Shown: positions 30,580 to 40,086 of the stretch, in pieces | Position numbering within the stretch: the first letter of the stretch is position 1 | How the letters are laid out: each line of letters starts with the position of its first letter | IMG/VR virus record: IMGVR_UViG_3300025648_000012 | Span: 1-64,000 of that record | Source of the DNA: a virus | Length of the DNA stretch: 64,000 nucleotides | Direction: 5' to 3' (one strand) | Made by a program: the position numbers and the translations under genes | Notes under the pieces: model-generated | Told to the model about the DNA's origin: nothing | Seen by the model: only the letters and a program-made list of their open reading frames with translations | The model's database searches: none

Positions 30580-33500
30580 TTACTTTTGTTTTTCGTCAAC
30601 TTCAGCAAATTCTGACTGTTTAGCATTTGGTAAGTTACGGTAAGTAAATTTTGCAAGGTAATCTTTAATGGATTCAGCATTACCTATGGAAATACCGGAT
30701 CTTACTATGCGGTTCAACAACGTAATTGCAGACTTTTTAGAGGCAATGGATACAGATATTGATGCAGGAGCACGTCTCCACGTAATTCCTGGTACTTGTA
30801 CTGCAATTACTTTCTTAGTTGCTGCTTGATTTAGCGGCATAGTAATGTAAGCTTTGCCTGCAACCTTTCTCGTTAAACTAACTGATTTTTCCACTGACTT
30901 ATCTTGTATTTCGTTTGCATCGCAGATTAAAGGATACATACGAACTGCCTTAGGATCTGCAGACGGTGTTCTAATCAAACGCTGCATCTGCTGCAATTTT
31001 GCCTGTGCTGGGACGTTGAGTATATGTTTGTGCGTTGTTAATCCTCCATTTTTAAGTTCGGTGGATAAAAGTTTCATGGCTGCAATGTCAGAACGGTCAA
31101 ACGTAAATTTCTTAGCCTGCAATGTTGCTCCCCATTTAGCCAATCTTTCGGCATTTGGCACATACGCTTGCACCCAAGGCGAGTCTTTTCTTAAGCCCAT
31201 TGCTTCTAATCTACTCTTTACAGCTTCGTCAGAGCCATAATATGATAAGTGCAAATATCCGTTCATTACTTCCAAGAACAAGTCAGCTTTAAGCTTTTTG
31301 CCAACTTTAGGCAGCAACTCAGGAGTTCTTTCCGCCTGTTCTTTTTCTCTTAATGCTTTTTTGGATAATGCTCTATTTATCATCTTTATTGGGTTAGTCT
31401 TTATAGGAACTGTTGTTTTGAAGCCTACTTTACCTGCAATTAGTTCCCGCATATCCTTGCCGTTTGTTTCTGTTCTTGTAATTAAAAACGCTGCTGTTAT
31501 ATTAACTACCATTACTGTGAAATCATCGAACCTTACTTTAACAGAACGGGGAGTATAGGTTCCATCTTTTAGTTTTCTAAACAATACTCCAATTATTACT
31601 CCATCTCCGGCATCACAATGAACAGGTAAACCAAGTAGAGGCGCTGCTAATGCTTTCTTTTGTTCTTTGATTGCTACGCTATCGTTTTCTTCTGTATCCT
31701 CTGTATCCTCTGCTGTATCTCCTGTTGAATCCTCTTCTTCTTCTTCTTTTGCAGCTTCTAATCCTAAATGTACATCCAACCGTACAAGACCAAGATCTTT
31801 AGCAGCATACAACTCGGTTCCTCTGCAGTAAGGAACTCGGCTTAGAATTGCACATCCTTCTGGGTCTTTAGCTTTTGTAACTAAGGTTGGTTTAAGTCCG
31901 CCTTCCTTAAGTTGTTGTTTGCAGTATACGTCAATGTCTTCTAGCATTAAGTCTTGCAGCATACTCATGGAATGCTGATAATCTGCCAAGTTTGTCTTAA
32001 AGTTGTTCATTGTTTTAATGTAGAACAGCTTCATAGGAATTACTGGCATTGCAGGTATGTTTTCGTACCTTGAGTCTCCAGTATTATCGAACTGAGCTAT
32101 GGTTATCTGTTTGGCTTTTAACCTTGCGGCTTTAGTTACATCGTAAGTCGTGTCCGCAATAATTGTAAGGAAGAGTACTTGGTCTCGGCTATCCGTTGCA
32201 TTTTTCAAATCTGGTCTAAAAATGCGAGAATCTCCTTGCTCTTGTTCCCCTGGTGTCCAGCAACCTTCTATTCTAACCAACGTAGAGCAGCCACCAGATT
32301 GAAGATTAAGGCCAGTTTCTAAACTATCCCGAATACCTATCATCCAGGAATACTTACTCGATGCAAACCTTTGTAAATCTTGTTCTTTAGAACTTGTCTT
32401 GTAGTTAATGCCTTTTGCTCTCAAGTCAGCGGGCATTGCCTCAAACAAGATGTTAGTTGAGTTGTTGTAGTTGGTAAACACTAATACTTTTTTACCATTT
32501 TTAGTATGCTCTCTTAAAATCTCCTCTAACGCTTTAGCTTTAGGAGATTTGAGGTCATCCCCAGTCAAAGGTTCTACCACTGTTTCTAGAGGGTCAACAA
32601 TGCGTTCTCCCTGCTCGGTTATTGTAACCGCATGGAATCTTAGAGTTCTTCTTCCTTGGGTAGAAGGGTCTGTAATAAATTGCTCAAGTATGGATAAGTA
32701 GGGAATTAGCTCACCCTGTTCAGCATCAATATCCTCTTCGTCTTCACTATCCTCATTTTCTTCTACAGCTTTCTTTTTACCAGTTAAAACATCAATTGCT
32801 CTTTTAGCTTTACGGCCTTCTGCACCTTTCCCTTTTTCAGCTGTTTCTACAATGGAGCTAACCATTTCTTCAAAAAGTCCATCATAAAATTCTTTTTGCC
32901 TTTCAGTTAGTTGCACAGATAGAAAGGCGTCGTGACGCTCTGGTAGTAGAGAAGCCCACTCTTTTCTTTTAGCAGTAGCCCAAACTGTATTATTTTTAAG
33001 GTGGTCTTTTAGAGTAGCCAAGGAAACCTCTCCTGAAGTTCTCCACTTAATTACTCTATTACCCTTAACTTCTAATCCATACTTTTCGTTAAACTCATCT
33101 CTTGAGCCAAGAATAGTAGGGTCAAGTAAAGCCATTTGCCCAGGTAAATCAGATGGAGAGTCAGGATTAAGTGTACCAGAAGCTATTCTTTTCTTTTTAA
33201 TATCTGCAACGAGTGATAGAACGGCACGGGCTCTTCCACTCTTTAAGTTTTTAAGAAAGTGAGATTCATCCATGAATACGTACTGAATACCATACTCCTT
33301 CAAGAATTCTTGAACAGGGTAAACAAAAACAGGAGTCGTACCGTAGGCGGTAACTTTTGCTCTATATTTTAGAGCATCGTAGTCAATTATGAGAATTGTA
33401 TTCTTGGGGGCGTTGTTAAGTATTTCTCTATAACGTTCAAACCCAGATTGGCGAATGTTAAACGAAGTTACAGGAATTGCGTTTAACCTTCCTTCCGTAA

Positions 33501-35334
33501 AGTACACTATTTCCGATACGTAGTTTGCAATTAGGGTAGAAGGGCACATAACTGCGAAAGGACCTTCTGCTCCTTTGGCTAATTGGTCAAGTACATCAGT
33601 AACTCCCATTAAAGTTTTTCCACCCCCAGCGGAGTAGTCATACACTCCTAAATCTGGGTCATCTCTCATGAGATTACGGCCACGAACTTGGTGAGGCAAA
33701 AGCCCACGTTGTTCTGTCAAAACTTTACCAACTAAAGGTAATGCAGGTAATTTCCAATCTTTGTCAATGGCTTGAGAAGTGTAGGGCTTAATTACCGTTT
33801 TAGCTTCAACTAACCCTTCTGGAGTACAATATGAGCTAATTAACTGCAAAAATCCTAAACTGGATAACACATTAGAAACAGAATATTGACTGCAAACTAC
33901 ATCTAACCTCTTTAGAATTGCTGCACACAGCGTTTTAAGGAACTCTAAAACTGGAAACAGTTCTGATTTGAGCAAATATACCATAGGAGTGTTTTCTCCG
34001 TGGTAGTATGCTCCACATACAGTTAAGTAGTAGTCCTTAATTGATGCAGAATCCTTGAGTATTGAGTTAAGCCGGTTATTAAGAGCGTACCCTTCTCCTC
34101 TCATTTCCTGCAATTCTTTAGAAGGAATAATAGCATTTTTTGAATAAGAAGTAGGTAGTACAGAAACTCCTAGCATCTTACTGTAAATTTCAAACCTTTC
34201 AATCGTCTTTTTGTCTAGAGCATATCTAAACAAAATGTTCATTGCAGATTGAGCATTGCAAGCTCTAAATCTTGATAACTCAGTTGTAACTACATTGCCT
34301 GAAGTGTTAGTGTATGTAAATTTGTTGTTAATGTAGTCAACTAAAAGAATTTTGTTAGTAGGTAATTTGGCTTTTATTTTGTTTTTAATATCTACTTCGC
34401 CATACGTCCCATCTGGGTGCTGCATTTCTCCAATAACTTGGGCTTCATACGCGTCTACCTCATTATGTACTACTGGAAGGTACATTGGTTTACCTTCCAT
34501 ATCAATAGTAATGCCGTAGGAGTCTACTCGAGTTTGTTTTGTAACTTTTGGCAAAGTAGAAGCAATAATTTTGAGAGGAAGAGCATTTGTAGCATGTTGC
34601 TTTGGAATAAAATCAGCGTCTGCCCATTGTCTAAGTAGAGGATACATATCTACTAAACGAAGAGTATCAAAGGGCGTGTTATATAGAATTTCACATTCCA
34701 ATGGAGTTATTAAAAACTCTAAAAATACAATGGAACCATTATCTACAGTTTCAATATGGCAGCCCTTAAGACATTGCCTAAGAATAGTTAAAAGTTCTGG
34801 AGAAATATCAGGGCGAAGAAGATTACTTACTTCAATGGAAGTTGGAAGTTTATCTGTACCGTTGCTTGGAGATTTTGCTCCACTTCTGCTGTAAGGAAGA
34901 AAGTCAACGAATAGACTTCCAACAGTGCCATTTGAAGACACACCGACAGGTACAGTAACGCTCAACCCACTAGGTTGTTTTTTGATTGTTAAATACTTTG
35001 GAATTGACCCTTCATTACTTTCTGTTCTATTCATACTCCACTGTCTAAGAGTTCGAGTATTGGTCATGGCCGCTATTTTTGAGTCTTTTTCTTTCTTAGC
35101 AAAAGCTACTGGAATTGGAGTATCCAAGTCTTTCGCAACAGCTTCCAATACCATCTTAAAAAATAGGAACCGAGCATCCCCTTTGTAATTGTGAGTAAAC
35201 AAAGCAAGGAATTTTTCACCTTTAGCCTTCTTTTCTACAGCGGGATGTAGCGGAGTAAGAACAAGAGTTGAAGTTTGCGAATTTGGTGTAAAAGCTACTA
35301 AATTAGTCATTGTTTTCATACTTTTTATATCCAT
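30580..35334 (-). CDS. Giant SNF2-family helicase
   Basis: 1584 residues. SF2/SNF2 motifs: SAGGGKT (Walker A, about 566-572), VFMDESHFLKN (motif II, about 684), RIASGTLNPDS (motif III), then the second RecA domain with VLVFTNYNNS, GLNLQSGG (about 1010) and GDSRIFRPD (about 1036). An N-terminal region of more than 500 residues and a C-terminal region of about 540 residues carry no recognised domain; an acidic linker (EDSEDEEDIDAEQGEL) sits between the RecA domains. It is embedded in virion genes, so it may be packaged and act on DNA at entry, as other giant phage proteins do (inference). ATG 35319 is a second possible start. Confidence 0.85.
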   Translation of the reverse strand: MDIKSMKTMTNLVAFTPNSQTSTLVLTPLHPAVEKKAKGEKFLALFTHNYKGDARFLFFKMVLEAVAKDLDTPIPVAFAKKEKDSKIAAMTNTRTLRQWSMNRTESNEGSIPKYLTIKKQPSGLSVTVPVGVSSNGTVGSLFVDFLPYSRSGAKSPSNGTDKLPTSIEVSNLLRPDISPELLTILRQCLKGCHIETVDNGSIVFLEFLITPLECEILYNTPFDTLRLVDMYPLLRQWADADFIPKQHATNALPLKIIASTLPKVTKQTRVDSYGITIDMEGKPMYLPVVHNEVDAYEAQVIGEMQHPDGTYGEVDIKNKIKAKLPTNKILLVDYINNKFTYTNTSGNVVTTELSRFRACNAQSAMNILFRYALDKKTIERFEIYSKMLGVSVLPTSYSKNAIIPSKELQEMRGEGYALNNRLNSILKDSASIKDYYLTVCGAYYHGENTPMVYLLKSELFPVLEFLKTLCAAILKRLDVVCSQYSVSNVLSSLGFLQLISSYCTPEGLVEAKTVIKPYTSQAIDKDWKLPALPLVGKVLTEQRGLLPHQVRGRNLMRDDPDLGVYDYSAGGGKTLMGVTDVLDQLAKGAEGPFAVMCPSTLIANYVSEIVYFTEGRLNAIPVTSFNIRQSGFERYREILNNAPKNTILIIDYDALKYRAKVTAYGTTPVFVYPVQEFLKEYGIQYVFMDESHFLKNLKSGRARAVLSLVADIKKKRIASGTLNPDSPSDLPGQMALLDPTILGSRDEFNEKYGLEVKGNRVIKWRTSGEVSLATLKDHLKNNTVWATAKRKEWASLLPERHDAFLSVQLTERQKEFYDGLFEEMVSSIVETAEKGKGAEGRKAKRAIDVLTGKKKAVEENEDSEDEEDIDAEQGELIPYLSILEQFITDPSTQGRRTLRFHAVTITEQGERIVDPLETVVEPLTGDDLKSPKAKALEEILREHTKNGKKVLVFTNYNNSTNILFEAMPADLRAKGINYKTSSKEQDLQRFASSKYSWMIGIRDSLETGLNLQSGGCSTLVRIEGCWTPGEQEQGDSRIFRPDLKNATDSRDQVLFLTIIADTTYDVTKAARLKAKQITIAQFDNTGDSRYENIPAMPVIPMKLFYIKTMNNFKTNLADYQHSMSMLQDLMLEDIDVYCKQQLKEGGLKPTLVTKAKDPEGCAILSRVPYCRGTELYAAKDLGLVRLDVHLGLEAAKEEEEEDSTGDTAEDTEDTEENDSVAIKEQKKALAAPLLGLPVHCDAGDGVIIGVLFRKLKDGTYTPRSVKVRFDDFTVMVVNITAAFLITRTETNGKDMRELIAGKVGFKTTVPIKTNPIKMINRALSKKALREKEQAERTPELLPKVGKKLKADLFLEVMNGYLHLSYYGSDEAVKSRLEAMGLRKDSPWVQAYVPNAERLAKWGATLQAKKFTFDRSDIAAMKLLSTELKNGGLTTHKHILNVPAQAKLQQMQRLIRTPSADPKAVRMYPLICDANEIQDKSVEKSVSLTRKVAGKAYITMPLNQAATKKVIAVQVPGITWRRAPASISVSIASKKSAITLLNRIVRSGISIGNAESIKDYLAKFTYRNLPNAKQSEFAEVDEKQK

Positions 35335-35909
35335 TTTCTAATGTGGCGGGAATTAGGAGTAATTGACTTCCAAAATTTTAGAATTTCCGGTAAAGTTGAA
35401 CGAGTAGGAGTAATGGGGCACTGCAATTCGTAGCCAAAATACCACCACTTACTTCCCCTTACTGGGTTATAGAACCAAAAGGTAAAGTTAGAGTTTAACT
35501 TGAGGTACCACCTATGCTTTGAATCCCATATTCTGTAAACTCTGTACCTTAGTGGGAATCTATAGAGGCGAGTTTGCAAGTAGAGTTTGCCTAGCTCTGC
35601 TTTAGCTTGTACTTTAATAGTAAACCCACCATTCTCGTTTTCTTCTATGGTTTGTTGGTAAAACCACGTATTTATGGAGTCGGGTAAGGGGTTAACAATT
35701 CTAAAGAACAAAGCTAGTATGCTTTTTTGAAACTTAAGGTAAATTTGAATAGGTTGAGTTTGTTTAGTTTTCAGGCTTAATCCCTGATCTTTAACCAACT
35801 TGTAAAAATACTTAGTAGCTACAGCCAAATCTGCATCGTACTTATCCGTAGCTATAATCCAAAGTGGAAGTAAATCCAAGTTAGTATTTTTTGGAAATGG
35901 GAACTTCAT
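35325..35909 (-). CDS. Hypothetical aromatic-rich protein
   Basis: 194 residues, rich in Tyr, Trp, Phe and Arg (for example WYLKLNSNFTFWFYNPVRGS KWWYF). No signal peptide. Overlaps the SNF2 gene start by 10 nt, suggesting co-expression. No recognised family. Confidence 0.6.
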   Translation of the reverse strand: MKFPFPKNTNLDLLPLWIIATDKYDADLAVATKYFYKLVKDQGLSLKTKQTQPIQIYLKFQKSILALFFRIVNPLPDSINTWFYQQTIEENENGGFTIKVQAKAELGKLYLQTRLYRFPLRYRVYRIWDSKHRWYLKLNSNFTFWFYNPVRGSKWWYFGYELQCPITPTRSTLPEILKFWKSITPNSRHIRKWI

Positions 35910-35913
35910 TTTT

Positions 35914-35930
35914 CAACCATTAAATTGTGG
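35914..35930 (-). promoter_or_regulatory. CACAATTTAATGGTTG motif
   Basis: Minus-strand CTGCAAACCACAATTTAATGGTTGA begins about 20 nt before ATG 35909, leaving little room for a leader. Nearly the same block lies at 30540. Confidence 0.45.
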
Positions 35931-35939
35931 TTTGCAGAA

Positions 35940-36902
35940 TTAAGAATTGCGTGGATTATAGAACCTATGTCCATCATCGAGGGGGATTTCCTTAAGTATG
36001 TACTCTAGAGCATCAATGGAAGTTTTTACTTTTGCTAACTCCAAGGAGGTCATTACTTTTTCTTTGTACTCTTCTAGCTTGTTTTCGTTAACATTAGGTT
36101 GAGACGTCATGGCATCAATGGATTCAAGCATTATATCATTTTCTTTCTTTGCTTTTTCTAACTCGCTTAGCTTTTCTGTTAGTTCTTTGTGTTTCCAATA
36201 AGGCATTCTTAACTGAATGTTTAGATTGCTATGTTTACTAACTTGTCTTTTATACAGGCTGTCCTGATAGAACCACGCAGCATTCTTTTTAACATCTACA
36301 ATAGACTTACCAGATGCTGGGGGTCCGGCGACTCCATTAACTATTGGAATAACCCACTTACCGAAAAGTATATTTCTAACCTCTAGTTCAAAGGAGCTTA
36401 GGGATACTGTTGCTACTGTTTTTGGTACCCTTGCGCTCATTAACTGTTTAAGGGCGTCTAAAGCCTGTAAGGGGTTATAGACAGCATGAATTCCTATTCC
36501 ATTATTGCTTACCCATTGCTCAATGTTGCTTTTATCATCATCAACCAGTACCTTGTTTCTTCCAGAATAATTCTGTTTTAAGTGCTTACCAGGAACAATA
36601 ACTGCAGGTAAAGAAATTCTATGAAAATGTAACCATCTTATTTTTTGTGGAACTATTCTGGAATGAAAATCGTTACTTACGGAAGAGGAAAGAATGGAAA
36701 CAGGAACATTAAGAGACAAACAATACTCAACTAATTGCATAGCCCCTGGAAGTAGGGGTAAAACCTCAAAGCCACGAAGGTCAATAAAAGAGTTAAACTT
36801 GTTAGTATCATCTGGAGAATGGTTACCTACTAAATCGGAAAATCCAGAATTAAAATCAGCAAGGATTCCGTCCTGGTCTAAAAAGATTTCTTTGATAGTC
36901 AT
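35940..36902 (-). CDS. HAD-family 5'(3')-deoxyribonucleotidase with C-terminal extension
   Basis: 320 residues. Motif I is IFLDQDGILADFNSGF (the D-x-D-G-x-x-A-D-F of NT5C enzymes), motif II SILSSS and motif III/IV VLVDDDKSNIEQW. NT5C-type enzymes dephosphorylate deoxynucleotides. The C-terminal 150 residues carry a helical coiled-coil segment not found in simple nucleotidases. ATG follows a short gap after the 36907 gene. Confidence 0.75.
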   Translation of the reverse strand: MTIKEIFLDQDGILADFNSGFSDLVGNHSPDDTNKFNSFIDLRGFEVLPLLPGAMQLVEYCLSLNVPVSILSSSVSNDFHSRIVPQKIRWLHFHRISLPAVIVPGKHLKQNYSGRNKVLVDDDKSNIEQWVSNNGIGIHAVYNPLQALDALKQLMSARVPKTVATVSLSSFELEVRNILFGKWVIPIVNGVAGPPASGKSIVDVKKNAAWFYQDSLYKRQVSKHSNLNIQLRMPYWKHKELTEKLSELEKAKKENDIMLESIDAMTSQPNVNENKLEEYKEKVMTSLELAKVKTSIDALEYILKEIPLDDGHRFYNPRNS

Positions 36903-36906
36903 GTAG

Positions 36907-37101
36907 TTAGTGCCTTAGTATGGGTTTAATAGTTTCCTTGGGAAAGCCATTAACTAAGTAATCTATGTTTTTTCTAAGTTCATCTCGTTCTTCTGCTAAT
37001 TGTACAATTAACTCTTTAGATTTTTGAAGTAAATCCATGCAGGATTTTAGCGTACTTAAGTATACTTGCTTTTCTGCACTATCCATGTCTGCACTATCCA
37101 T
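36907..37101 (-). CDS. Small coiled-coil protein with duplicated start
   Basis: 64 residues. The first ten residues, MDSADMDSAE, come from a 15-nt tandem duplication that repeats the start codon (37072-37101). The rest is one amphipathic coiled coil (LLQKSKELIVQLAEERDELR). Confidence 0.6.
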   Translation of the reverse strand: MDSADMDSAEKQVYLSTLKSCMDLLQKSKELIVQLAEERDELRKNIDYLVNGFPKETIKPILRH

Positions 37102-37113
37102 GAAGTATTCCTT

Positions 37114-37857
37114 TTACTTATTTTGAGTTGGAGATGAAAGTATTTCTTGACTTAGGGCAACTGCCCACGCAGGGTTCTCAACAATAGATAACTCCACTGG
37201 TTCCAACCCATACGCATTAAGATAAACTAACTGACCATTTTCCTCTCTCCAATTAACCGTATCCGTAGATTGAATATGAGAACAGTTTTTCCATTGTGTT
37301 TTTGTAGCTTCCGCGCCGCAAATAGAGCACCTAAATTCTGTCGCATTACACCCCATACTAAACGTATCACGCTGTTTAGTAACAAATTCGTGAGCCATAT
37401 CCGGGCTCTTTTGAGTATCAATCCCAGCTACACCCATTACTTTCCAATACTTACCGTTTCCATACCCTGCTATTGGAGTTAAGTAAGAGTCAAAAACAAC
37501 ACCGTGCGCATCGGTATGAATGGCAGATTGATGTTCTTCATGAACAGGGCAGCCTGTCCACGCCTTATAAACCTGGCGGGCAACTGGAGGAGCGATGAAA
37601 CGAGCTAATTCCGCAGCAGGAAAAGCTATTCCGTTTCGGTTAGGAATGTCTGATGGGCAAATAATAGTAGGAATTAGTAAGTAATCCTCAATGTTGGGAG
37701 AAATGTTGTAAAGCTTAGCTGCAAAAGGAAGCCAAGATACATCTATTCTGTCCGCTATTTCCTTCTGCTTTTCTTCCGTAGGTACTTCTACTTTTACTGC
37801 ATCGGCAGTTATGCTAGCTTGCCTAAACTCTCTCGGCATTGTGTGTGATATTTTCAT
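37114..37857 (-). CDS. Prohead (capsid maturation) protease
   Basis: 247 residues from ATG 37857, whose ATGA overlaps the stop of the 37854 gene. The herpesvirus-protease-fold pattern of phage maturation proteases is seen: PTIICPSDIPNRNGIAFPAA, then the catalytic His in GCPVHEEHQSAIH (H106 or H109), and the Ser in RDTFSMGC (S167). A zinc knuckle CSIC...CSHI (C177, C180, C192, H194) follows, as in several large-phage homologues. It would mature the prohead and is the probable processor of the MKLTAHY signals. Its own N-terminus is MKISHTMPREF. Confidence 0.8.
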   Translation of the reverse strand: MKISHTMPREFRQASITADAVKVEVPTEEKQKEIADRIDVSWLPFAAKLYNISPNIEDYLLIPTIICPSDIPNRNGIAFPAAELARFIAPPVARQVYKAWTGCPVHEEHQSAIHTDAHGVVFDSYLTPIAGYGNGKYWKVMGVAGIDTQKSPDMAHEFVTKQRDTFSMGCNATEFRCSICGAEATKTQWKNCSHIQSTDTVNWREENGQLVYLNAYGLEPVELSIVENPAWAVALSQEILSSPTQNK

Positions 37858-38072
37858 TGAGTAATCCATCCAGTTAGTTTCTTTTTGCCTGTATTCCACT
37901 TACCTTTTACGTTGCCCTCCGAATCTATAGCTACTAATCCTAGTTCCTCAATTCCTTTTCTTTTTTCAAATTTTGTGGTTAGTCCTAATTTATTAACCTC
38001 ATCTAACCATTTTTGGTAGTCATCAAAAGGCTGTATTATATTTGAAGGTATAAAATGTGCGGTTAGCTTCAT
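37854..38072 (-). CDS. MKLTAHY-signal protein 5
   Basis: 72 residues: MKLTAHFIPSN signal variant, then a small domain with LGLVAIDSEGNVKGKWNTGK. Sits immediately upstream of and overlapping the prohead protease gene. Confidence 0.65.
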   Translation of the reverse strand: MKLTAHFIPSNIIQPFDDYQKWLDEVNKLGLTTKFEKRKGIEELGLVAIDSEGNVKGKWNTGKKKLTGWITQ

Positions 38073-38611
38073 TTCTTTTGGATAGGCATAGGTTGAGTCT
38101 CCACCGATTGCTTGAGTAGAGCTTTAAGAGACAAAGTGTCCAAGTTATTTATTTCCTTATTTTCTCCATTTTCTAAAAATCTTAAATCCCAAATTTTGTC
38201 TTTATTTTGGCAAACTACAAATAGCGTATTTCTTGGAAGAGTAATGCCCTTTACTTCCATTGGTTTTGAAGTAACAAAGTAGGAGTAACCAAACTTGAGT
38301 CTAGTGTTCCTATGAAACTTTAGCAACCGCTCTAATTCTTTTGAAAATACTGAGTCTAGAGAAGAGTTTGTTACAGTCTTAACCGTTAGGGAGTATAGTA
38401 TACTCCCTATTAACTCCTGCCCTATATTGTGCAATTTACCCTGTTTGGTTAATATCCAAAAAGACTTTTTACCCCTAATTGCATCAGGCATTTCCTTGTT
38501 TTCTCTTACTGCGACTTTATCGCCTTTTTTCAAACCGTTAAAGTCTTCTCTAACAGTTTTAATAGCCCAAGTGTAGTAAGAGGATTTAATGAAATTAGAG
38601 GTAAGTTTCAT
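38069..38611 (-). CDS. MKLTAHY-signal protein 6 (variant)
   Basis: 180 residues beginning MKLTSNFIKSS. Contains an SH3-like LKKGDKVAVRENKEMPDAIR and a second such segment (LPRNTLFVVCQNKDKIWDLR). Overlaps the genes on both sides by 4 nt, so translation is coupled within the protease cluster. Confidence 0.6.
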   Translation of the reverse strand: MKLTSNFIKSSYYTWAIKTVREDFNGLKKGDKVAVRENKEMPDAIRGKKSFWILTKQGKLHNIGQELIGSILYSLTVKTVTNSSLDSVFSKELERLLKFHRNTRLKFGYSYFVTSKPMEVKGITLPRNTLFVVCQNKDKIWDLRFLENGENKEINNLDTLSLKALLKQSVETQPMPIQKK

Positions 38612-40086
38612 TTTTCGTTTTTCCTTTCCTTTAGAGCCCGTCTTGCTGCAGTTCTAACATACGTGTTCTTATCCTTAGTTAGAAACTTAAGAACGGAAAC
38701 CGGGGTGTTAGGGTTCTCTGCTACTCTTGCTTTAACATAGCCCCCCTCATCTTTAGCTAAAACCTCAAGTAGGGCAACTGGTGTGTTAGGATTACCTGCT
38801 ACTCTTGCTTTAACATAGCCCACCTCATCTTTAGCTAAAACCTCAAGTAGGGCAACTGGTGTGTTAGGATTACCTGCTACTCTTGCTTTAACATAGCCCC
38901 CCTCATCTTTAGCTAAAACCTCAAGTAGGGCAACTGGTGTGTTAGGATTGCTAGCTACATCGCTCCTAACCCTCCAGTATCCATTTTTAGCTAAAACCTC
39001 AAGTAGGGCAACTGGTGTGTTAGGATTGCTAGCTACATCGCTCCTAACCCTCCAGTCTCCATTTTTAGCTAAAATTTCAAGTATGGAAACCGGGGTGTTA
39101 GGGTTCTCTGCTACTTGTATCGTTTCTGTTATACTCATTCCTTTAAGATCGGACGGTTTTATTTTGTGGTTAATAGCATAGGCATCACTATTAAGTTTAG
39201 AAAGACCTGGCTTAACCTTATACTCACCTTTAGGCTGTTTACTACCTAACCAAGTAGTAAATTGTGAAACTTTCTTTCTAAAGGATGCTGGGGCACTGCC
39301 GTATTCCTTTCTAGAAGCCTGAAATACTACTTGGCCTTTACTATTCTTATAAGGCAATAGCAATATCCTAGCTATAGGTCTATTGATGTTTAAGTCGTTA
39401 TCCCTTACTAAGTAGGCTACTAATGCCCCTTCCTTAATTAGAGTTTTGAGAGCCCCATTTTTTACTCCTTTCGCAAGGTTCATACAGGAAGTCCACCCTC
39501 TATCAAAAGAAATGCCCAATATGTCGTAGGGGTGTCTACTAATTACACAGACTAACTTACCTTCCTCTTGAGCGGTAACTCCTTTACGTTGTGGGTCACT
39601 ATCAAAGGCTTTTTTAGCTTCTGGGTCTTTAGATAGAACCTTACCTAGTCTAACTGTTCTACCATGCTTATCAATGGCTGTACCTAAAGTATAGTTATCC
39701 AGACTAAACCCTACTTTAGTAAGGTAGTCCTTAACTAGAGGAGGTACAGTTTCAGATACTTTATCATTGATAGCTTTAGAACCAGATAGTGGTAAGTAAA
39801 TACGGTAATTATTTCTAGAGGTATGAGCAAACGTTGCAAAAATGTTAGCATAGAGGTTCTTATTACCTACCCCTTTATATGGTCTGTATAGAGACAGTGG
39901 AATAGCCGCCTCAACTAGGAAAGAAGTAAGACCAACCCGTTTCTTAAAGATGGTAGTTACTAGAGCATAGTTATTCTCTTTCCCTTCTTTTTTGGCATCT
40001 TTTTTAGCATTGTCCCATTCTTTTTCTAAATGCTCTAAAGTTCCATGTCCTTCTTTACTCAGTTTTTTAAGGTAAGGAGTGGTCAT
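38608..40086 (-). CDS. LRV-repeat virion-block protein
   Basis: 492 residues. The N-terminal 300 residues form an unassigned domain with DRGWTSCMNLAKGVKNGALK and a basic RPIARILLLPYKN segment. The C-terminal part is an array of about seven leucine-rich-repeat-variant units, consensus NPNTPVALLEVLAKDEGGYV-KARVAG, 26 residues each, with near-identical DNA repeats (38680-39100), indicating recent expansion. LRV arrays form right-handed superhelices used for protein binding. Confidence 0.75.
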   Translation of the reverse strand: MTTPYLKKLSKEGHGTLEHLEKEWDNAKKDAKKEGKENNYALVTTIFKKRVGLTSFLVEAAIPLSLYRPYKGVGNKNLYANIFATFAHTSRNNYRIYLPLSGSKAINDKVSETVPPLVKDYLTKVGFSLDNYTLGTAIDKHGRTVRLGKVLSKDPEAKKAFDSDPQRKGVTAQEEGKLVCVISRHPYDILGISFDRGWTSCMNLAKGVKNGALKTLIKEGALVAYLVRDNDLNINRPIARILLLPYKNSKGQVVFQASRKEYGSAPASFRKKVSQFTTWLGSKQPKGEYKVKPGLSKLNSDAYAINHKIKPSDLKGMSITETIQVAENPNTPVSILEILAKNGDWRVRSDVASNPNTPVALLEVLAKNGYWRVRSDVASNPNTPVALLEVLAKDEGGYVKARVAGNPNTPVALLEVLAKDEVGYVKARVAGNPNTPVALLEVLAKDEGGYVKARVAENPNTPVSVLKFLTKDKNTYVRTAARRALKERKNEK

